Assembly: GCF_900102175.1 (NCBI RefSeq)
Contig: NZ_FNKN01000001.1
Span: 1,415,921-1,479,920, forward strand
Source: Microbacterium sp. cf332
GTDB taxonomy: Bacteria > Actinomycetota > Actinomycetes > Actinomycetales > Microbacteriaceae
DNA length: 64,000 nucleotides
Reading direction: 5' to 3'
Part shown: positions 24,147-33,659 of the stretch, one piece after another
Numbering within the stretch: position 1 is the first letter of the stretch
Layout of the letters: the number at the start of each line of letters is the position of its first letter
Translations under genes and position numbers: made by a program
Notes under the pieces: model-generated
What the model was told of the DNA's origin: nothing
Seen by the model: only the letters and a program-made list of their open reading frames with translations
Database searches by the model: none

Positions 24147-25565
24147 GTGAGCGTGTCGGGGAACGTGGCGGCGGTGGACCTCGGGGCCACCAGCGGGCGG
24201 GTCATCGTGGGGCATGTGGGGGCTGACATGCTGCGCACCGAGACGGTCGCGCGCTTCGCGAACGATCCGGTGCCCGCCGGCGACGGTCTGCACTGGAACC
24301 TCGTGGGCATGTACGGCTCCGTGCTGGCGGGTCTGCGCGACGCGTTCCGCACGACGCCCGGGATCGCCTCGATCGGCGTGGACTCATGGGCGGTCGACTA
24401 CGGTCTCCTGCGCGGCGGACGACTGCTCGGCGAGCCGTTCCACTATCGCGACGAGCGGACGGCCCGCGGGGTCGAGAGCGTTCACGCGCGCTTCCCGCAC
24501 GCCGAGCTGTTCGAGCGCAACGGCCTGCAGTTCCTGCCGTTCAACACGCTGTACCAGCTCGCCGCCGAAGACCCCGAGGTGCTTGCGTTCGCCGACACTG
24601 CGCTGCTGGTGCCCGACCTCGTCGGGTACTGGCTCACCGGGGTCGCACGCGCCGAGGAGACCAACGCCTCGACGACGGGGCTGCTGCGGGTGCTGCAGGC
24701 TTCGTGGGACGACGCCCTCGTCTCGGCGCTGGGCCTGCCCCGCCGCATCCTGCCGCCCCTCATCGCACCGGGCGACCGTCTCGGTGCGCTGCGGGCCGAC
24801 GTCGCCGCCCTGCTCGGGGCGCCGGTCGACACGGCCGTCACCGCCGTCGGCTCGCACGACACCGCCTCGGCCGTCGTCGCCGTGCCGATGCAGCCGGATG
24901 CCGCGGCCTACATCTCGTGCGGCACCTGGGGCCTCGTCGGCGTCGAGGTCGATCACCTGGTGCTCACCCACGCCGCGCTGGAGGCGAACTTCACGAACGA
25001 GGGCGGTGTCGACGGCCACGTCCGGCTGCTGCACAACGTCATGGGACTGTGGGTGCTGAGCGAGGCCGTCCGGCAGTGGGAGCGACACGAGGGGCACCGC
25101 ATCGACCTGCCGACGCTGCTCGATGCGGCCCGCGAAGCCGAGGGTGTCGTGTTCGACGTCAACGACCCGCGATTCCTCGCTCCGGGTGCGATGACCCCGC
25201 GCATCGACGCGTGGTGCGCCGAACACGATGTCGCGCCTCCGCGCACTCGCGCCGAGTACGCGCGGTCGATCGTCGAGTCGCTCGCGCAGGCTTTCGCCGA
25301 CGCCGTATCCGACGCCGCTCGTCTGGGCCGTGTCGACGTGCGGACCATCCATGTCGTCGGCGGCGGCGCGCTCAACGAACTGCTGTGCCAGCGCACCGCC
25401 GACCGGGCGGGGATGCCGGTACTCGCCGGTCCTGTCGAGGCGACCGCGCTCGGCAACGTGCTCGTCCAGGCCCGCGCCGCAGGGTTCGTCTCGGGGTCGC
25501 TCGAAGCGCTGCGCGACCTCGTCGCCCGCACCCACGAGCCTCGGCGCTACGACCCCCGCACCTAG
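24147..25565 (+). CDS. rhaB: Rhamnulokinase
   Basis: FGGY-family kinase of 472 aa that phosphorylates L-rhamnulose at C1. The N-terminal AAVDLGATSGRV phosphate loop, SIGVDSWAVDYGLL with the catalytic Asp region, CGTWGLVGVE and the C-terminal GGGALNELLCQRTAD adenine-binding motif match RhaB. GTG 24147 is preferred because GGAAAGG lies 9 nt upstream; an ATG at 24138 directly abuts that ribosome site. Last gene of the rha operon. Confidence 0.92.
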   Translation: MSVSGNVAAVDLGATSGRVIVGHVGADMLRTETVARFANDPVPAGDGLHWNLVGMYGSVLAGLRDAFRTTPGIASIGVDSWAVDYGLLRGGRLLGEPFHYRDERTARGVESVHARFPHAELFERNGLQFLPFNTLYQLAAEDPEVLAFADTALLVPDLVGYWLTGVARAEETNASTTGLLRVLQASWDDALVSALGLPRRILPPLIAPGDRLGALRADVAALLGAPVDTAVTAVGSHDTASAVVAVPMQPDAAAYISCGTWGLVGVEVDHLVLTHAALEANFTNEGGVDGHVRLLHNVMGLWVLSEAVRQWERHEGHRIDLPTLLDAAREAEGVVFDVNDPRFLAPGAMTPRIDAWCAEHDVAPPRTRAEYARSIVESLAQAFADAVSDAARLGRVDVRTIHVVGGGALNELLCQRTADRAGMPVLAGPVEATALGNVLVQARAAGFVSGSLEALRDLVARTHEPRRYDPRT

Positions 25566-25586
25566 CCGCCCGGTCCGACCCGCCAC

Positions 25587-25605
25587 CCGGGCATCCCCTG
25601 CCCGG
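25587..25605 (+). terminator. Hairpin downstream of rhaB
   Basis: CCGGGCA / TGCCCGG stem with a TCCCC loop, 21 nt after the rhaB stop. There is no U-tract, as is usual in GC-rich actinobacteria. Confidence 0.5.
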
Positions 25606-25679
25606 CGATCCCCCGCGCCGGCGCCACCATCCGCGCAGGGACCGGTGTCAAGGGGTGCCCTCGCGACCCGAGGCGGGCG

Positions 25680-25685
25680 TAGCGT
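25680..25685 (+). promoter_or_regulatory. -10 box TAGCGT, leaderless start of small acidic protein gene
   Basis: TAGCGT ends 7 nt before ATG 25693; no Shine-Dalgarno is present. Confidence 0.5.
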
Positions 25686-25692
25686 CGCGCCC

Positions 25693-25902
25693 ATGAGCAC
25701 CCACGACACCCCGGCCGGCGACCCCGGCGACAGCCCCACCTCGACCGGCGACCGACACCTCGACGACACGAGCGCCGAGCAGTCCATCACGGAAGACGCC
25801 CCGCGGGGCGGCGACGAGACGACCGAGGACGAGCTCACGGCCGACAACGCTGCCGAAGAGGACATGCTGAAGACCCTCGATCCGGGCGACGCCCCCGCCT
25901 GA
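25693..25902 (+). CDS. Small acidic protein of unknown function
   Basis: Predicted 69-aa protein, very rich in Asp, Glu, Thr and Pro, with no hydrophobic segment and probably disordered; it ends MLKTLDPGDAPA. I do not recognise a domain. Support for its being real: a -10 box at leaderless spacing, a following strong hairpin, and clean intergenic flanks. Composition suggests a cytosolic disordered protein; no function is proposed. Confidence 0.6.
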   Translation: MSTHDTPAGDPGDSPTSTGDRHLDDTSAEQSITEDAPRGGDETTEDELTADNAAEEDMLKTLDPGDAPA

Positions 25903-25922
25903 CGAGCGTCGCGCCGCGAACG

Positions 25923-25961
25923 GCAGCGAGCCCGGCCGGAGTTCCCGGCCGGGCTCGCTGC
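25923..25961. terminator. Strong bidirectional terminator hairpin
   Basis: A perfect 17-bp inverted repeat (25923-25939 with 25945-25961) with a 5-nt AGTTC loop. It lies between the convergent ends of the small acidic protein gene and rhaS. Confidence 0.85.
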
Positions 25962-25972
25962 GTGCGGGCGAC

Positions 25973-27016
25973 TCAGAAGTCGAAGTCGCCGATGTTGTCG
26001 GCGTCGAACACGAACGGATCGCCGAGCAGCACGGTGCCGTCGGCGCCGACGTCGAACGAGCCGAGCTTGCCGGCCTCGAACGAGTCACCCTCCTCGCCGG
26101 TGATCTCACCGGTGATGAGCGCCTGCGCGGCCCACGCGGCCAGGTAACCGAGGTCGGCCGGGTTCCACAGGGCGAAGGCCGTGACGGTGCCGTCCTCGAC
26201 GTACTCGCGCATCTGGTTCGGGGTGCCCAGCCCGGTCAGCGCGACCGTGCCCTTGTACTCCGACGTCGACAGGTAGCGGGCGGCCGCGGCGATGCCGACC
26301 GTGGTCGGCGAGACGATGCCCTTGAGCTCCGGGTACGTCTGCAGCAGCGCCGCGGTCTTGTCGAACGAGGTCTGGTCGTCGTCGTCCCCGTACGCGACCT
26401 CGACGAGCTCGATGTCGGGGTGGCTCGCGGCGAGCTCCTCCTTCATGAGCTCGATCCAGGCGTTCTGGTTCGTCGCGTTCGCGGATGCCGACAGCACGGC
26501 GATCTGACCGGCGTCGCCGATCTGCTCGGCGATGAGATCGACCTGCACCTTGGCGATGCCTTCGGAGGTCGCCTGGTTGATGAACACGTCGCGGCATTCG
26601 GGGTTCGTGTCGGAGTCGAAGGTCACGACCTTCACGCCCGCCGAGCGCGCCTCGTCGAGCGCGTCGCAGATCGCCTCGGGGTCGTTCGCCGAGATGACGA
26701 GGCCTCCCACGCCCTGCTGTGCGGCGGTCTGGATGTACTGCACCTGCGACGTCGGGCTGGCTTCGGTCGGACCGACCTCTTCGTAGGTGCCGCCGAACTC
26801 GTCGACCGCTTCCTCACCGCCCGAGTTGGACGTGTCGAAGTAGGGGTTGCCGAGGTTCTTGGGCAGGAAGGTCACGGCGAGGTTGCCGCCGTCGCCTCCC
26901 CCGTCGCCGTCACCGCCGCCGGTGTTGCCCGAGCAGCCTGCTGCCACGAGCGTCATGCCGAGCGCGAGCGCGACGATCGCACCGGCGCGCCCCGTGCGCT
27001 TGATTCCAAACATCAT
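25973..27016 (-). CDS. rhaS: Rhamnose ABC transporter substrate-binding lipoprotein
   Basis: Protein of 347 aa: signal peptide with lipobox LVAAGC, a Gly/Asp-rich linker, then a type I periplasmic-binding-protein fold (FLPKNLGNPYF near the N-terminus, SANDPEA, FDSDTNPECR). It captures the sugar outside the membrane for the CUT2 importer encoded upstream. GGAAGG lies 6 nt before the first of two adjacent ATGs, so 27016 is used. Rhamnose specificity is inferred from the operator shared with the rha catabolic operon and from the RhaSTPQ layout. AI-2 or another sugar is the alternative. Confidence 0.85.
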   Translation of the reverse strand: MMFGIKRTGRAGAIVALALGMTLVAAGCSGNTGGGDGDGGGDGGNLAVTFLPKNLGNPYFDTSNSGGEEAVDEFGGTYEEVGPTEASPTSQVQYIQTAAQQGVGGLVISANDPEAICDALDEARSAGVKVVTFDSDTNPECRDVFINQATSEGIAKVQVDLIAEQIGDAGQIAVLSASANATNQNAWIELMKEELAASHPDIELVEVAYGDDDDQTSFDKTAALLQTYPELKGIVSPTTVGIAAAARYLSTSEYKGTVALTGLGTPNQMREYVEDGTVTAFALWNPADLGYLAAWAAQALITGEITGEEGDSFEAGKLGSFDVGADGTVLLGDPFVFDADNIGDFDF

Positions 27017-27057
27017 TGTTTTCCTTCCGTGGTGCGAGGGTTCCCGCGGGTGTGGTG

Positions 27058-28143
27058 TCAGGTGTTGCGGTTCTGCTCGGCGTCGCGCGCGCGGACGGCT
27101 GCCCGCCGCCCGCGCCGCTTGCCGACCGCCGCGGTCCGCCGGCGGTGCACCCAGACGAGGATGCTGGCCGAGACGACCGAGAGGATCAGCAGCACGCCGG
27201 TGATGACGTTGATGATGTCGCTGGACACACGAGCCAGGCGCAGTGCACTGCCGAGCGTCCCGATCAGCAGCACGCCGGCGATGACGCCGTGCAGCGCGCC
27301 GCGTCCGCCGAAGATCGAGACGCCGCCGAGCAGCACCGCCGCGATGATCTGCAGCTCCATGCCCATGGCGTTGTCGCCGCGGGCGTTGGAGTACAGCAGG
27401 GTGAAGTACACGCCCGCGAAGCCCGCGACCGTGCCCGAGAGCACGAACAGCGTGAACTTCGTGCGGCCGACGTCGATGCCCGAGAAGTGCGCGGCCTCCT
27501 TGTTGAGGCCGATGGCGTACAGCGAGCGGCCGAACGGCGTGAAGTGCAGGAGGACGGCGAAGACGACGGCGAGCACGATGAACGGCACGATGATCATCGG
27601 CACCGGGGTGCCCGGCACGTTCGCCTTGGCGAGGTCGGTCCACTCCTCGGGGAACTCCGTGATGGCGGTGGTGCCCAGCAGGCCGACCGCGATCCCGCGG
27701 AAGAGCGCGAGCGTCCCGATCGTCACCGCGAGCGAGGGCAGGCCCACCACGGTCACGAGGAAGCCGTTGAACACTCCGCAGACGGTGCCGACGAGGATCG
27801 CGAGCACGGCGGCGACCGCGAACGGCAGACCCGCTTGGGTCAGCACGCCGGTCATGACGCTCGAGAGCCCGAGGATGCTGGCGACCGAGAGATCGATCTC
27901 CTCCGTGATGATGATGAGCGTCATCGGCAGCGCGATCAGCAGGATCGGCGCGATGTCGCGCAGCAGGTAGGTGAGTGTCAGCGGGCTGTCGAAGTTGCGC
28001 ACCGACGCGAGGGCGACGACGACCACGACCACGAGGATCGCGATGATCGCCATCTCGCGGGTGAGCAGCATCCGCCGCCATGCGGGACGGGTGTAGGGCT
28101 GGTGAAGCCGGACCAGGGTGGTCTCGGTGGCCGGGGCGCTCAT
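27058..28143 (-). CDS. rhaQ: Rhamnose ABC transporter permease (second permease)
   Basis: Membrane protein of 361 aa of the BPD_transp_2 (RbsC-like) family with about 8-10 helices and the [12 protein letters not shown] motif near helix 3 that marks CUT2 permeases. The C-terminus is a basic Arg-rich cytoplasmic tail. It forms the channel with the partner permease; the ATG overlaps the stop of that gene (ATGA). Which of the two permeases is P and which Q is assigned by gene order only. Confidence 0.86.
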   Translation of the reverse strand: MSAPATETTLVRLHQPYTRPAWRRMLLTREMAIIAILVVVVVVALASVRNFDSPLTLTYLLRDIAPILLIALPMTLIIITEEIDLSVASILGLSSVMTGVLTQAGLPFAVAAVLAILVGTVCGVFNGFLVTVVGLPSLAVTIGTLALFRGIAVGLLGTTAITEFPEEWTDLAKANVPGTPVPMIIVPFIVLAVVFAVLLHFTPFGRSLYAIGLNKEAAHFSGIDVGRTKFTLFVLSGTVAGFAGVYFTLLYSNARGDNAMGMELQIIAAVLLGGVSIFGGRGALHGVIAGVLLIGTLGSALRLARVSSDIINVITGVLLILSVVSASILVWVHRRRTAAVGKRRGRRAAVRARDAEQNRNT

Positions 28144-29183
28144 CGGCCCTCCTCCCGTTGTGCGATGAGTCGTCGGTGCTGCCGCACCGCGAGGACGCGA
28201 TCGAGCACGATCGAGCCGAGGATGAGGACGCCGACGACGGCGCGCTGCCAGAAGTCGTCGATCCCGAGGATCGGCAGCGCCCGGTTGATCGTGAGCAGCA
28301 GGAAGGCGCCGATCGCGGCCCCCCACACGGTGCCGACTCCGCCCGAGATCGCGACCCCGCCGATGACCGCGGCGCCGATGGCCTGCAGCTCCCAGCCGGT
28401 GCCGGCAGCCGAGCTGACGGTGCCGTACCGCGCGGCGTAGAGGACCCCGGCGAGGCCCGCGAGGGCGCCCGAGACGACGAAGGCGGTGACGATGCGCTGC
28501 GAGACCTTGAGGCCGTACAGGTGCGCGGCGCCGGGGTCGGAGCCGATCGCGTAGAACTCGCGGCCCCCGCGGATGTTGCGCAGGTACCAGGCGGCGGCGA
28601 TCAGCACCACGAGGGCGATGATCGTGAGGATCGGGATGCCGACGAGCTGGTCGGTGCCGAGACCGCGGAAGGCCCGCGGCAGGTCGGAGGCGTTGATGCG
28701 GTCCGAGCCGGTCCACGCGACGTTCACACCGCGGTAGATGTACATCGTGCCGAGGGTGATGACGAGCGCCGGCACCTTCGCCCACGCGACGAGCAGGCCG
28801 TTGACGGCGCCCAGCAGACCGCCCAGCAGGATGCCGGCCGCGAACACCGCGACGATCGGGATGCCGTCGATGTCGCTGAAGAGCCGCCCGGTCAGGTAGG
28901 CGGTGAGGCCGACGACCGACCCGACCGACAGGTCGACGTTGCGGGTGACGAGGACGATCGCCTGGCCGACCGCGACGAGAAGCAGCACCGAGGGGGTCAG
29001 CAGCAGGTCGCGGAAGCCGTCGGGCGAGAACAGGAAGTTGGGGTTGGCCGTGGTCGCCGCGACGACGATGATGACGAGCGCGAGGGCGATGCCCGTCTCC
29101 CGGGCGGTGACGACCTGACGGACGACCCGCCCGAGGCGGTCGGCCCCGCCCGTTCGGCCGGCGGGAGCGAGGGTGGCGCTCAT
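28140..29183 (-). CDS. rhaP: Rhamnose ABC transporter permease (first permease)
   Basis: RbsC-like permease of 347 aa with the [13 protein letters not shown] motif and multiple helices, homologous to the following permease. Stop and start overlap on both sides, so rhaT, rhaP and rhaQ are made as a translationally coupled set. Confidence 0.87.
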   Translation of the reverse strand: MSATLAPAGRTGGADRLGRVVRQVVTARETGIALALVIIVVAATTANPNFLFSPDGFRDLLLTPSVLLLVAVGQAIVLVTRNVDLSVGSVVGLTAYLTGRLFSDIDGIPIVAVFAAGILLGGLLGAVNGLLVAWAKVPALVITLGTMYIYRGVNVAWTGSDRINASDLPRAFRGLGTDQLVGIPILTIIALVVLIAAAWYLRNIRGGREFYAIGSDPGAAHLYGLKVSQRIVTAFVVSGALAGLAGVLYAARYGTVSSAAGTGWELQAIGAAVIGGVAISGGVGTVWGAAIGAFLLLTINRALPILGIDDFWQRAVVGVLILGSIVLDRVLAVRQHRRLIAQREEGR

Positions 29184-30706
29184 GCGACGGCCTCCGCATC
29201 CGCTGTCGCGGCGAACATGATCGCCTCGGGTGTGGCCTCGGCGCGGTCGAACTCGCCCGTGAGGCGGCCTTCGCGCATGACCAGGACGCGGTCTGCCATA
29301 CCGAGCACCTCCGGGAGTTCGGACGAGATCATCAGGATCGCGAGGCCCTGTTGGGCGAGCTCGCTGAGCAGGCGGTGCACTTCCGACTTGGTGCCCACAT
29401 CGATGCCACGCGTGGGCTCGTCCACGATGAGCACGGTCGGCTCGGTCGCGAGCCACTTGCCGAGCACGACCTTCTGCTGGTTGCCGCCCGAGAGCGTGCC
29501 CGCCTCGGTGTCGAGCGCGGCGGTCTTCACTTCGAGCCGGCTCGCCCACACCTTGGCCGCCGCGTTCTCGCGCGCGTTCCACAGCAGTCCCCAGCGCGCG
29601 AGCTTGCCGCGGATGGCCAGGGTGATGTTGCGCGAGACGCCGTCGTCGAGCACGAGGCCCTGCTTGCGGCGGTCCTCGGGGACGAGCGCGATGCCGCGCT
29701 CGGTGGCCTTCTGCGGGCTGCCCTTCGGCAGGGCGGAACCGTGCAGCGTGACCGAGCCGGATTCGTAGGGATCGACGCCGAAGATCGCCCGGGCGACCTC
29801 GCTGCGCCCGGCCCCCACGAGACCGGCGAGCCCGACGATCTCGCCGGCGCGCAGCTGGAAGGACACGTCGCGGAAGACGCCCGGCCGCGTGAGGCCGGTG
29901 ACCTCGAGGACCACGTCGCCGATCTCGGCGGGGAGCTTGGGGAAGAGCTCGGTCACGTCGCGTCCCACCATCTGGCGGACGAGCTCGTCGACCGTCGTGT
30001 CGGCGATGGCGGTCGTGTCGACGTACGACCCGTCGCGCATGACGGTGACGGTGTCGCAGAGCTCGAACACCTCGTCGAAGCGATGCGAGATGAACAGCAG
30101 CGCACGCCCCTCGTCGCGCAGGCTGCGGGCGACGGCGAACAGGCGCTCGACCTCGACTCCCGAGAGGGCCGCGGTGGGCTCGTCCATGATGAGCACGCGC
30201 GCGTCGAGCGAGATGGCCTTGGCGATCTCGATGATCTGCTGGTCGGCGATCGAGAGTCCCTCGGTGACGCGGTCGGGGTCGACGTTGACGCCCAGCCGCT
30301 CGAAGATCGCCGCAGCCTCCTGGCGCATCGCCCGGCGGTCGATGCGCCCGACACGCGACGTCGGCTGTCGACCCATGAAGATGTTCTCGGTGACCGAGAG
30401 ATCGGGGAAGAGCGTCGGCTCCTGGTAGATGACGGCGATGCCCGCCGCCTTCGACTGCGCGGTGCTGGTGAAGTCGACCGTCTCGCCCTCGAGCAGGAAG
30501 TCGCCGCCGTCACGCCGGTAGAGCCCGGCGACGATCTTGACGAGGGTCGACTTGCCGGCCCCGTTCTCGCCGATGAGGGCGTGGATCGACCCGCGTCGCA
30601 GCGTGAGGCTGCCCGAGCGCAGGGCCACGACCGCGCCGAACGATTTCACGACGCGTCGCAGCTCCAGCGCGGCGGCCGCGTGCGGGGATTCGGCATCGAT
30701 GGCCAC
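29180..30706 (-). CDS. rhaT: Rhamnose ABC transporter ATP-binding protein (two ATPase domains)
   Basis: Protein of 508 aa with two tandem ABC domains, as in RbsA/XylG. The first has Walker A GENGAGKS (residues 46-53) and Walker [11 protein letters not shown]. The second has a degenerate P-loop (GLVGAGRSE), the signature LSGGNQQK and Walker [14 protein letters not shown], the normal pattern of CUT2 ATPases. It starts with GTG. The promoter (30793-30822) and LacI operator (30767-30778) lie immediately upstream. Confidence 0.92.
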   Translation of the reverse strand: MAIDAESPHAAAALELRRVVKSFGAVVALRSGSLTLRRGSIHALIGENGAGKSTLVKIVAGLYRRDGGDFLLEGETVDFTSTAQSKAAGIAVIYQEPTLFPDLSVTENIFMGRQPTSRVGRIDRRAMRQEAAAIFERLGVNVDPDRVTEGLSIADQQIIEIAKAISLDARVLIMDEPTAALSGVEVERLFAVARSLRDEGRALLFISHRFDEVFELCDTVTVMRDGSYVDTTAIADTTVDELVRQMVGRDVTELFPKLPAEIGDVVLEVTGLTRPGVFRDVSFQLRAGEIVGLAGLVGAGRSEVARAIFGVDPYESGSVTLHGSALPKGSPQKATERGIALVPEDRRKQGLVLDDGVSRNITLAIRGKLARWGLLWNARENAAAKVWASRLEVKTAALDTEAGTLSGGNQQKVVLGKWLATEPTVLIVDEPTRGIDVGTKSEVHRLLSELAQQGLAILMISSELPEVLGMADRVLVMREGRLTGEFDRAEATPEAIMFAATADAEAVA

Positions 30707-30766
30707 GATGGCTCCTCTTCGTTGAGGTCGGGATGACGGGTCGTCGTCGGGTGATCTGATCGAAAG

Positions 30767-30778
30767 TGAATCGATTCA
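30767..30778. promoter_or_regulatory. LacI-type operator TGAATCGATTCA
   Basis: Perfect 12-bp palindrome about 8-19 nt downstream of the predicted rhaT transcription start. It is nearly identical to the site at 19494-19505, which ties importer and catabolic operon to one regulator. Confidence 0.78.
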
Positions 30779-30792
30779 GGTTGGATTCAGCT

Positions 30793-30822
30793 ACTGTAAG
30801 GACAATCATCGACGGGGGTCAA
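30793..30822 (-). promoter_or_regulatory. Promoter of the rhaTPQS importer operon
   Basis: On the minus strand: -35 TTGACC (30817-30822), 18-nt spacer, -10 TACAGT (30793-30798). The start would be near 30786, just before the operator. Confidence 0.68.
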
Positions 30823-30873
30823 GTCAACGACCGACAGTGACCGGATCGTGATCCGACGAAGGGGCGGGATGCC

Positions 30874-31884
30874 GTGGCGATCAGCATTCGCGATGTCGCC
30901 CAGCGCGCCGGCGTCTCGGTCGGCACCGTCTCCAACGTGCTCAACCGGCCCGACGAGGTCTCGAGCGAGTCTGTCGAACGCGTCACCCGCGCGATCGACG
31001 AATTGGGCTACGTCCGCAACGACGCGGCCCGCAAGCTGCGCGCCGGCGTCTCGACGACCGTGGGGTTCGTCGTGCTCGACGGGCAGAACCCGTTCTTCAA
31101 CGACGTCGTGCGGGGCGCCGAGGACGAGGCGTCGCGCGACGGCATCGCGATCCTCTACGGCAACACCGACGACGACGTCACGCGCGAGCGGATGTACCTC
31201 GATCTGTTCGAGGAGCAGCAGGTGCGCGGCGTGCTCATCGCGCCGCACGGTGACATCACCGCCCGGCTGCAGCGCCTGCGCGCACGGGGCATCGCGGCGG
31301 TGCTCGTCGACCGCTTCAGCGGCGACGGGCGGTTCTCGTCGGTGTCGGTCGACAGCGTCGCCGGCGGACGGATGGCCGCGGCGCACCTCATCGAGACCGG
31401 CCGGCGGCGCATCGCCTTCGTCGGCGGGCCGTTCGACGTCCGCCAGATGACGGATCGACTGGCCGGCGCCCGCGTCGCCGCCGAGAACGCGTCGCCGCGC
31501 GCCGAGATCGAGGTCGTCTCGACGACCGCGCCGACCGTGGAGCAGGGAGCGGAGGCGGGGCGACGCATCGTCTCACGGCCCCGAGCGAACTGGCCCGACG
31601 CCATCTTCGCGGGGAACGACCTGCTGGCGATGGGCCTGCTGCAGTCGCTCGTGGTCGGCAGCAGGATGCTCGTTCCCGACGAGATCGCCATCGTCGGGTT
31701 CGACGACATCTCGTTCGCGACCGCGACCGCGGTTCCCCTGACGACGCTTCGTCAGCCGAGCCGCATGATCGGACGCACCGCGCTCCGTGTCCTGCTCGAG
31801 GAGGCGGGCGACCCCGACCTCATCCCGCGGCAGACCGTCTTCCAGCCCGAGCTGGTCGTCCGCGCTTCGACGTCGGTGCGTTGA
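30874..31884 (+). CDS. LacI family regulator, probable rhamnose repressor
   Basis: Protein of 336 aa: HTH ISIRDVAQRAGVSVGTVSNVLN plus hinge and a sugar-binding domain (FVVLDGQNPFF, IVGFDDISFATATAVPLTT). It is divergent from rhaTPQS, with the perfect palindrome 30767-30778 in the gap, so it is the best candidate to repress both rha operons, with rhamnose or rhamnulose as inducer (inference). GTG 30874 is preceded by AAGGGG at 9 nt. Its stop directly abuts the stop of the convergent transglutaminase gene. Confidence 0.9.
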   Translation: MAISIRDVAQRAGVSVGTVSNVLNRPDEVSSESVERVTRAIDELGYVRNDAARKLRAGVSTTVGFVVLDGQNPFFNDVVRGAEDEASRDGIAILYGNTDDDVTRERMYLDLFEEQQVRGVLIAPHGDITARLQRLRARGIAAVLVDRFSGDGRFSSVSVDSVAGGRMAAAHLIETGRRRIAFVGGPFDVRQMTDRLAGARVAAENASPRAEIEVVSTTAPTVEQGAEAGRRIVSRPRANWPDAIFAGNDLLAMGLLQSLVVGSRMLVPDEIAIVGFDDISFATATAVPLTTLRQPSRMIGRTALRVLLEEAGDPDLIPRQTVFQPELVVRASTSVR

Positions 31885-32730
31885 TCACGCCTCGCGCGTG
31901 ATGGTCACCGTCACGTGCAGGGCGCTCTTGTACGGACCGGCGAACACGCCGCGCAGCGGCGGCACGTCGTTGTAATCCCGCCCGCGCCCGACCAGCACGT
32001 GCCGGTCGCTGATCTCGATGTTGTTGGTCGGGTCGAACCCCTGCCAGTCGCCCGCGAACCACTCGACCCACGCGTGCGACTCGCCTGTCACCGCCACCCC
32101 GACCTGAGCGTCGGGATCGGGGTGCAGGTATCCCGAGACGTAGCGCGCCGGGATGCCGACGCTGCGCAGGGCGCCGAGGGTGATGTGCGCGATGTCCTGG
32201 CAGACGCCCTTGCGCTCGGGCCACGACTCCGCCGCGGTCGAGTGCACGCCGGTCACGCCGGGCATGTACTCCACGGCGTCGCCGATCGCGACCGCGATCG
32301 CGTGCGCGGCGGGGCCGGGCTCGTCGTGCGACGCCGCGATCTCACGGGCGAGCTCGGCGACCTCGGGGTGCGGCGCGGTGCGCACGGTCTGTCCGAGCTG
32401 CTCGACCGTGTGGATCGAGCGTTCCGACTCGTCGGCGAGGTCGCGCCACGAGATCTGCCGGTGCTCGATCGGCCGCGGCCGCACCTCGACGAGCGAACGG
32501 GCCGTGATGGCGAGCGAACGGTGTGCGGCGAGCACGTCGAACGCGGCGACCCGGGTGCCGAAATAGTCGACGTAGTGGTTGACCGCGGTCGTCGGATCGA
32601 TGTCGAGCTGCGAGCTGAGCACGAACTGGCTGTCGGTCGAGCTGGGCAGCATCCGCGCCTCGTTGTACGACGCCGCGACGTCGCCCGGGTAGGTGAACCC
32701 GGTCGTGTGCTCGATGCGCAGACGCTTCAC
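31885..32730 (-). CDS. Transglutaminase-like cysteine protease-fold protein
   Basis: Protein of 281 aa. An N-terminal beta domain (Bact_transglu_N type, RIEHTTGFTYPG) is followed by the core with an intact triad: Cys in GVCQDIAHI, His in SHAWVEWF and Asp in GFDPTNN. Bacterial members are generally thought to be peptidases or amide hydrolases. It is the last gene of a tightly overlapping trio with an alpha-E protein and a permuted ATP-grasp protein, a set conserved in many bacteria and proposed from comparative genomics to make or process peptide-type bonds. GTG 32730 overlaps the stop of the alpha-E gene. Confidence 0.88.
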   Translation of the reverse strand: MKRLRIEHTTGFTYPGDVAASYNEARMLPSSTDSQFVLSSQLDIDPTTAVNHYVDYFGTRVAAFDVLAAHRSLAITARSLVEVRPRPIEHRQISWRDLADESERSIHTVEQLGQTVRTAPHPEVAELAREIAASHDEPGPAAHAIAVAIGDAVEYMPGVTGVHSTAAESWPERKGVCQDIAHITLGALRSVGIPARYVSGYLHPDPDAQVGVAVTGESHAWVEWFAGDWQGFDPTNNIEISDRHVLVGRGRDYNDVPPLRGVFAGPYKSALHVTVTITREA

Positions 32731-33659
32731 GAGGTCTCTCCGATCCAGTTCGGCTCCGCCGCTGTGGGGAAGAAGCGGCTGCGGATCGCCTCGGACGCCT
32801 CCCGGGTCACCTTCTGCACGTTGTCCATGTGCTCGGGCAGCTCCGAGAGGATCTCGCCCAGTGGCCGGTACTCGAGGTCGTTCCGGATGCGGCCGAGGGC
32901 GCGCAGCACCGCGTTGGAGTGCCCGACACGGTCGGCGACGGGATCGATGGCGCTCATGCACTCCTCTGCGCGCTGGATCGAGTGGATGATCGAGCGCGGG
33001 AACAGCCGGTCGAGCAGGAGGAACTCCGCCGCATTGCGCGCGCTCGGCATGCCGCGGTAGGTGCGGAGGTACGCCTCGTACGCGCCGCACGAGCGCAGGA
33101 TGGTCGTCCACGACGGGCCGGACTCCTCGGTCAGCGACCGGGTCGCGAGCAGCCGTGCCGTCATGTCGGTGCGCTCGATCGAGCGACCCAGCGTGAAGAA
33201 CTGCCAGGCCTCGTCGCGGCTGGTCGACGAGTCGGTGACGCCGATCGCCAGCGCCGCACGCTCGCGCACCCAGTGGAAGAACTCGTGCACCTTCTCGGCG
33301 TTCAGACGCCGCGGCATCCGGGAGTAGGTCGTGTTCAGGGTCTCCCACAGCTCCGTCGAGACGATCTCTCGGGCACGGCGGGCGTTCTCACGCGCCGACT
33401 GCAGCGAGTACGCGATGCTCGACGGGTTCGTGCGGTCGACCGCGAGCCGGGTGAGCACGTCCTGGCGGGTCACGATGTCGAGGCCCTCCGGAGGGAACGA
33501 GCCCATGACCGACAGCAACGACCGGCAGGCGGTGTCCTCGTCGATCCATGGGTCCTCGAGCAGCAGCTGCAGGTGCACGTCGAGGATGCGCGCGGTGCCG
33601 TCGCTGCGTTCGATGTACCGGCCGATCCAGAACAGGCTCTCGGCGATGCGGCTCAGCAT
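32727..33659 (-). CDS. Alpha-E domain protein
   Basis: All-helical protein of 310 aa, starting MLSRIAESLFWIGRYIERSD, the hallmark of the Alpha-E family, with a second similar segment (FFTLGRSIERTDMTAR) in the middle. No catalytic motif is known. Family members are almost always encoded with permuted ATP-grasp and transglutaminase-like proteins, as here, and are thought to be partners of that system. It overlaps the ATP-grasp gene by 7 nt and the transglutaminase gene by 4 nt. Confidence 0.88.
   Translation of the reverse strand: MLSRIAESLFWIGRYIERSDGTARILDVHLQLLLEDPWIDEDTACRSLLSVMGSFPPEGLDIVTRQDVLTRLAVDRTNPSSIAYSLQSARENARRAREIVSTELWETLNTTYSRMPRRLNAEKVHEFFHWVRERAALAIGVTDSSTSRDEAWQFFTLGRSIERTDMTARLLATRSLTEESGPSWTTILRSCGAYEAYLRTYRGMPSARNAAEFLLLDRLFPRSIIHSIQRAEECMSAIDPVADRVGHSNAVLRALGRIRNDLEYRPLGEILSELPEHMDNVQKVTREASEAIRSRFFPTAAEPNWIGETS

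Noticed and set aside
32248..32257. Single CGAGTGCACG match resembling the repeat units at 24052-24129
   Set aside because: It is one isolated match inside the transglutaminase coding sequence with no partner copy; expected by chance in GC-rich DNA.
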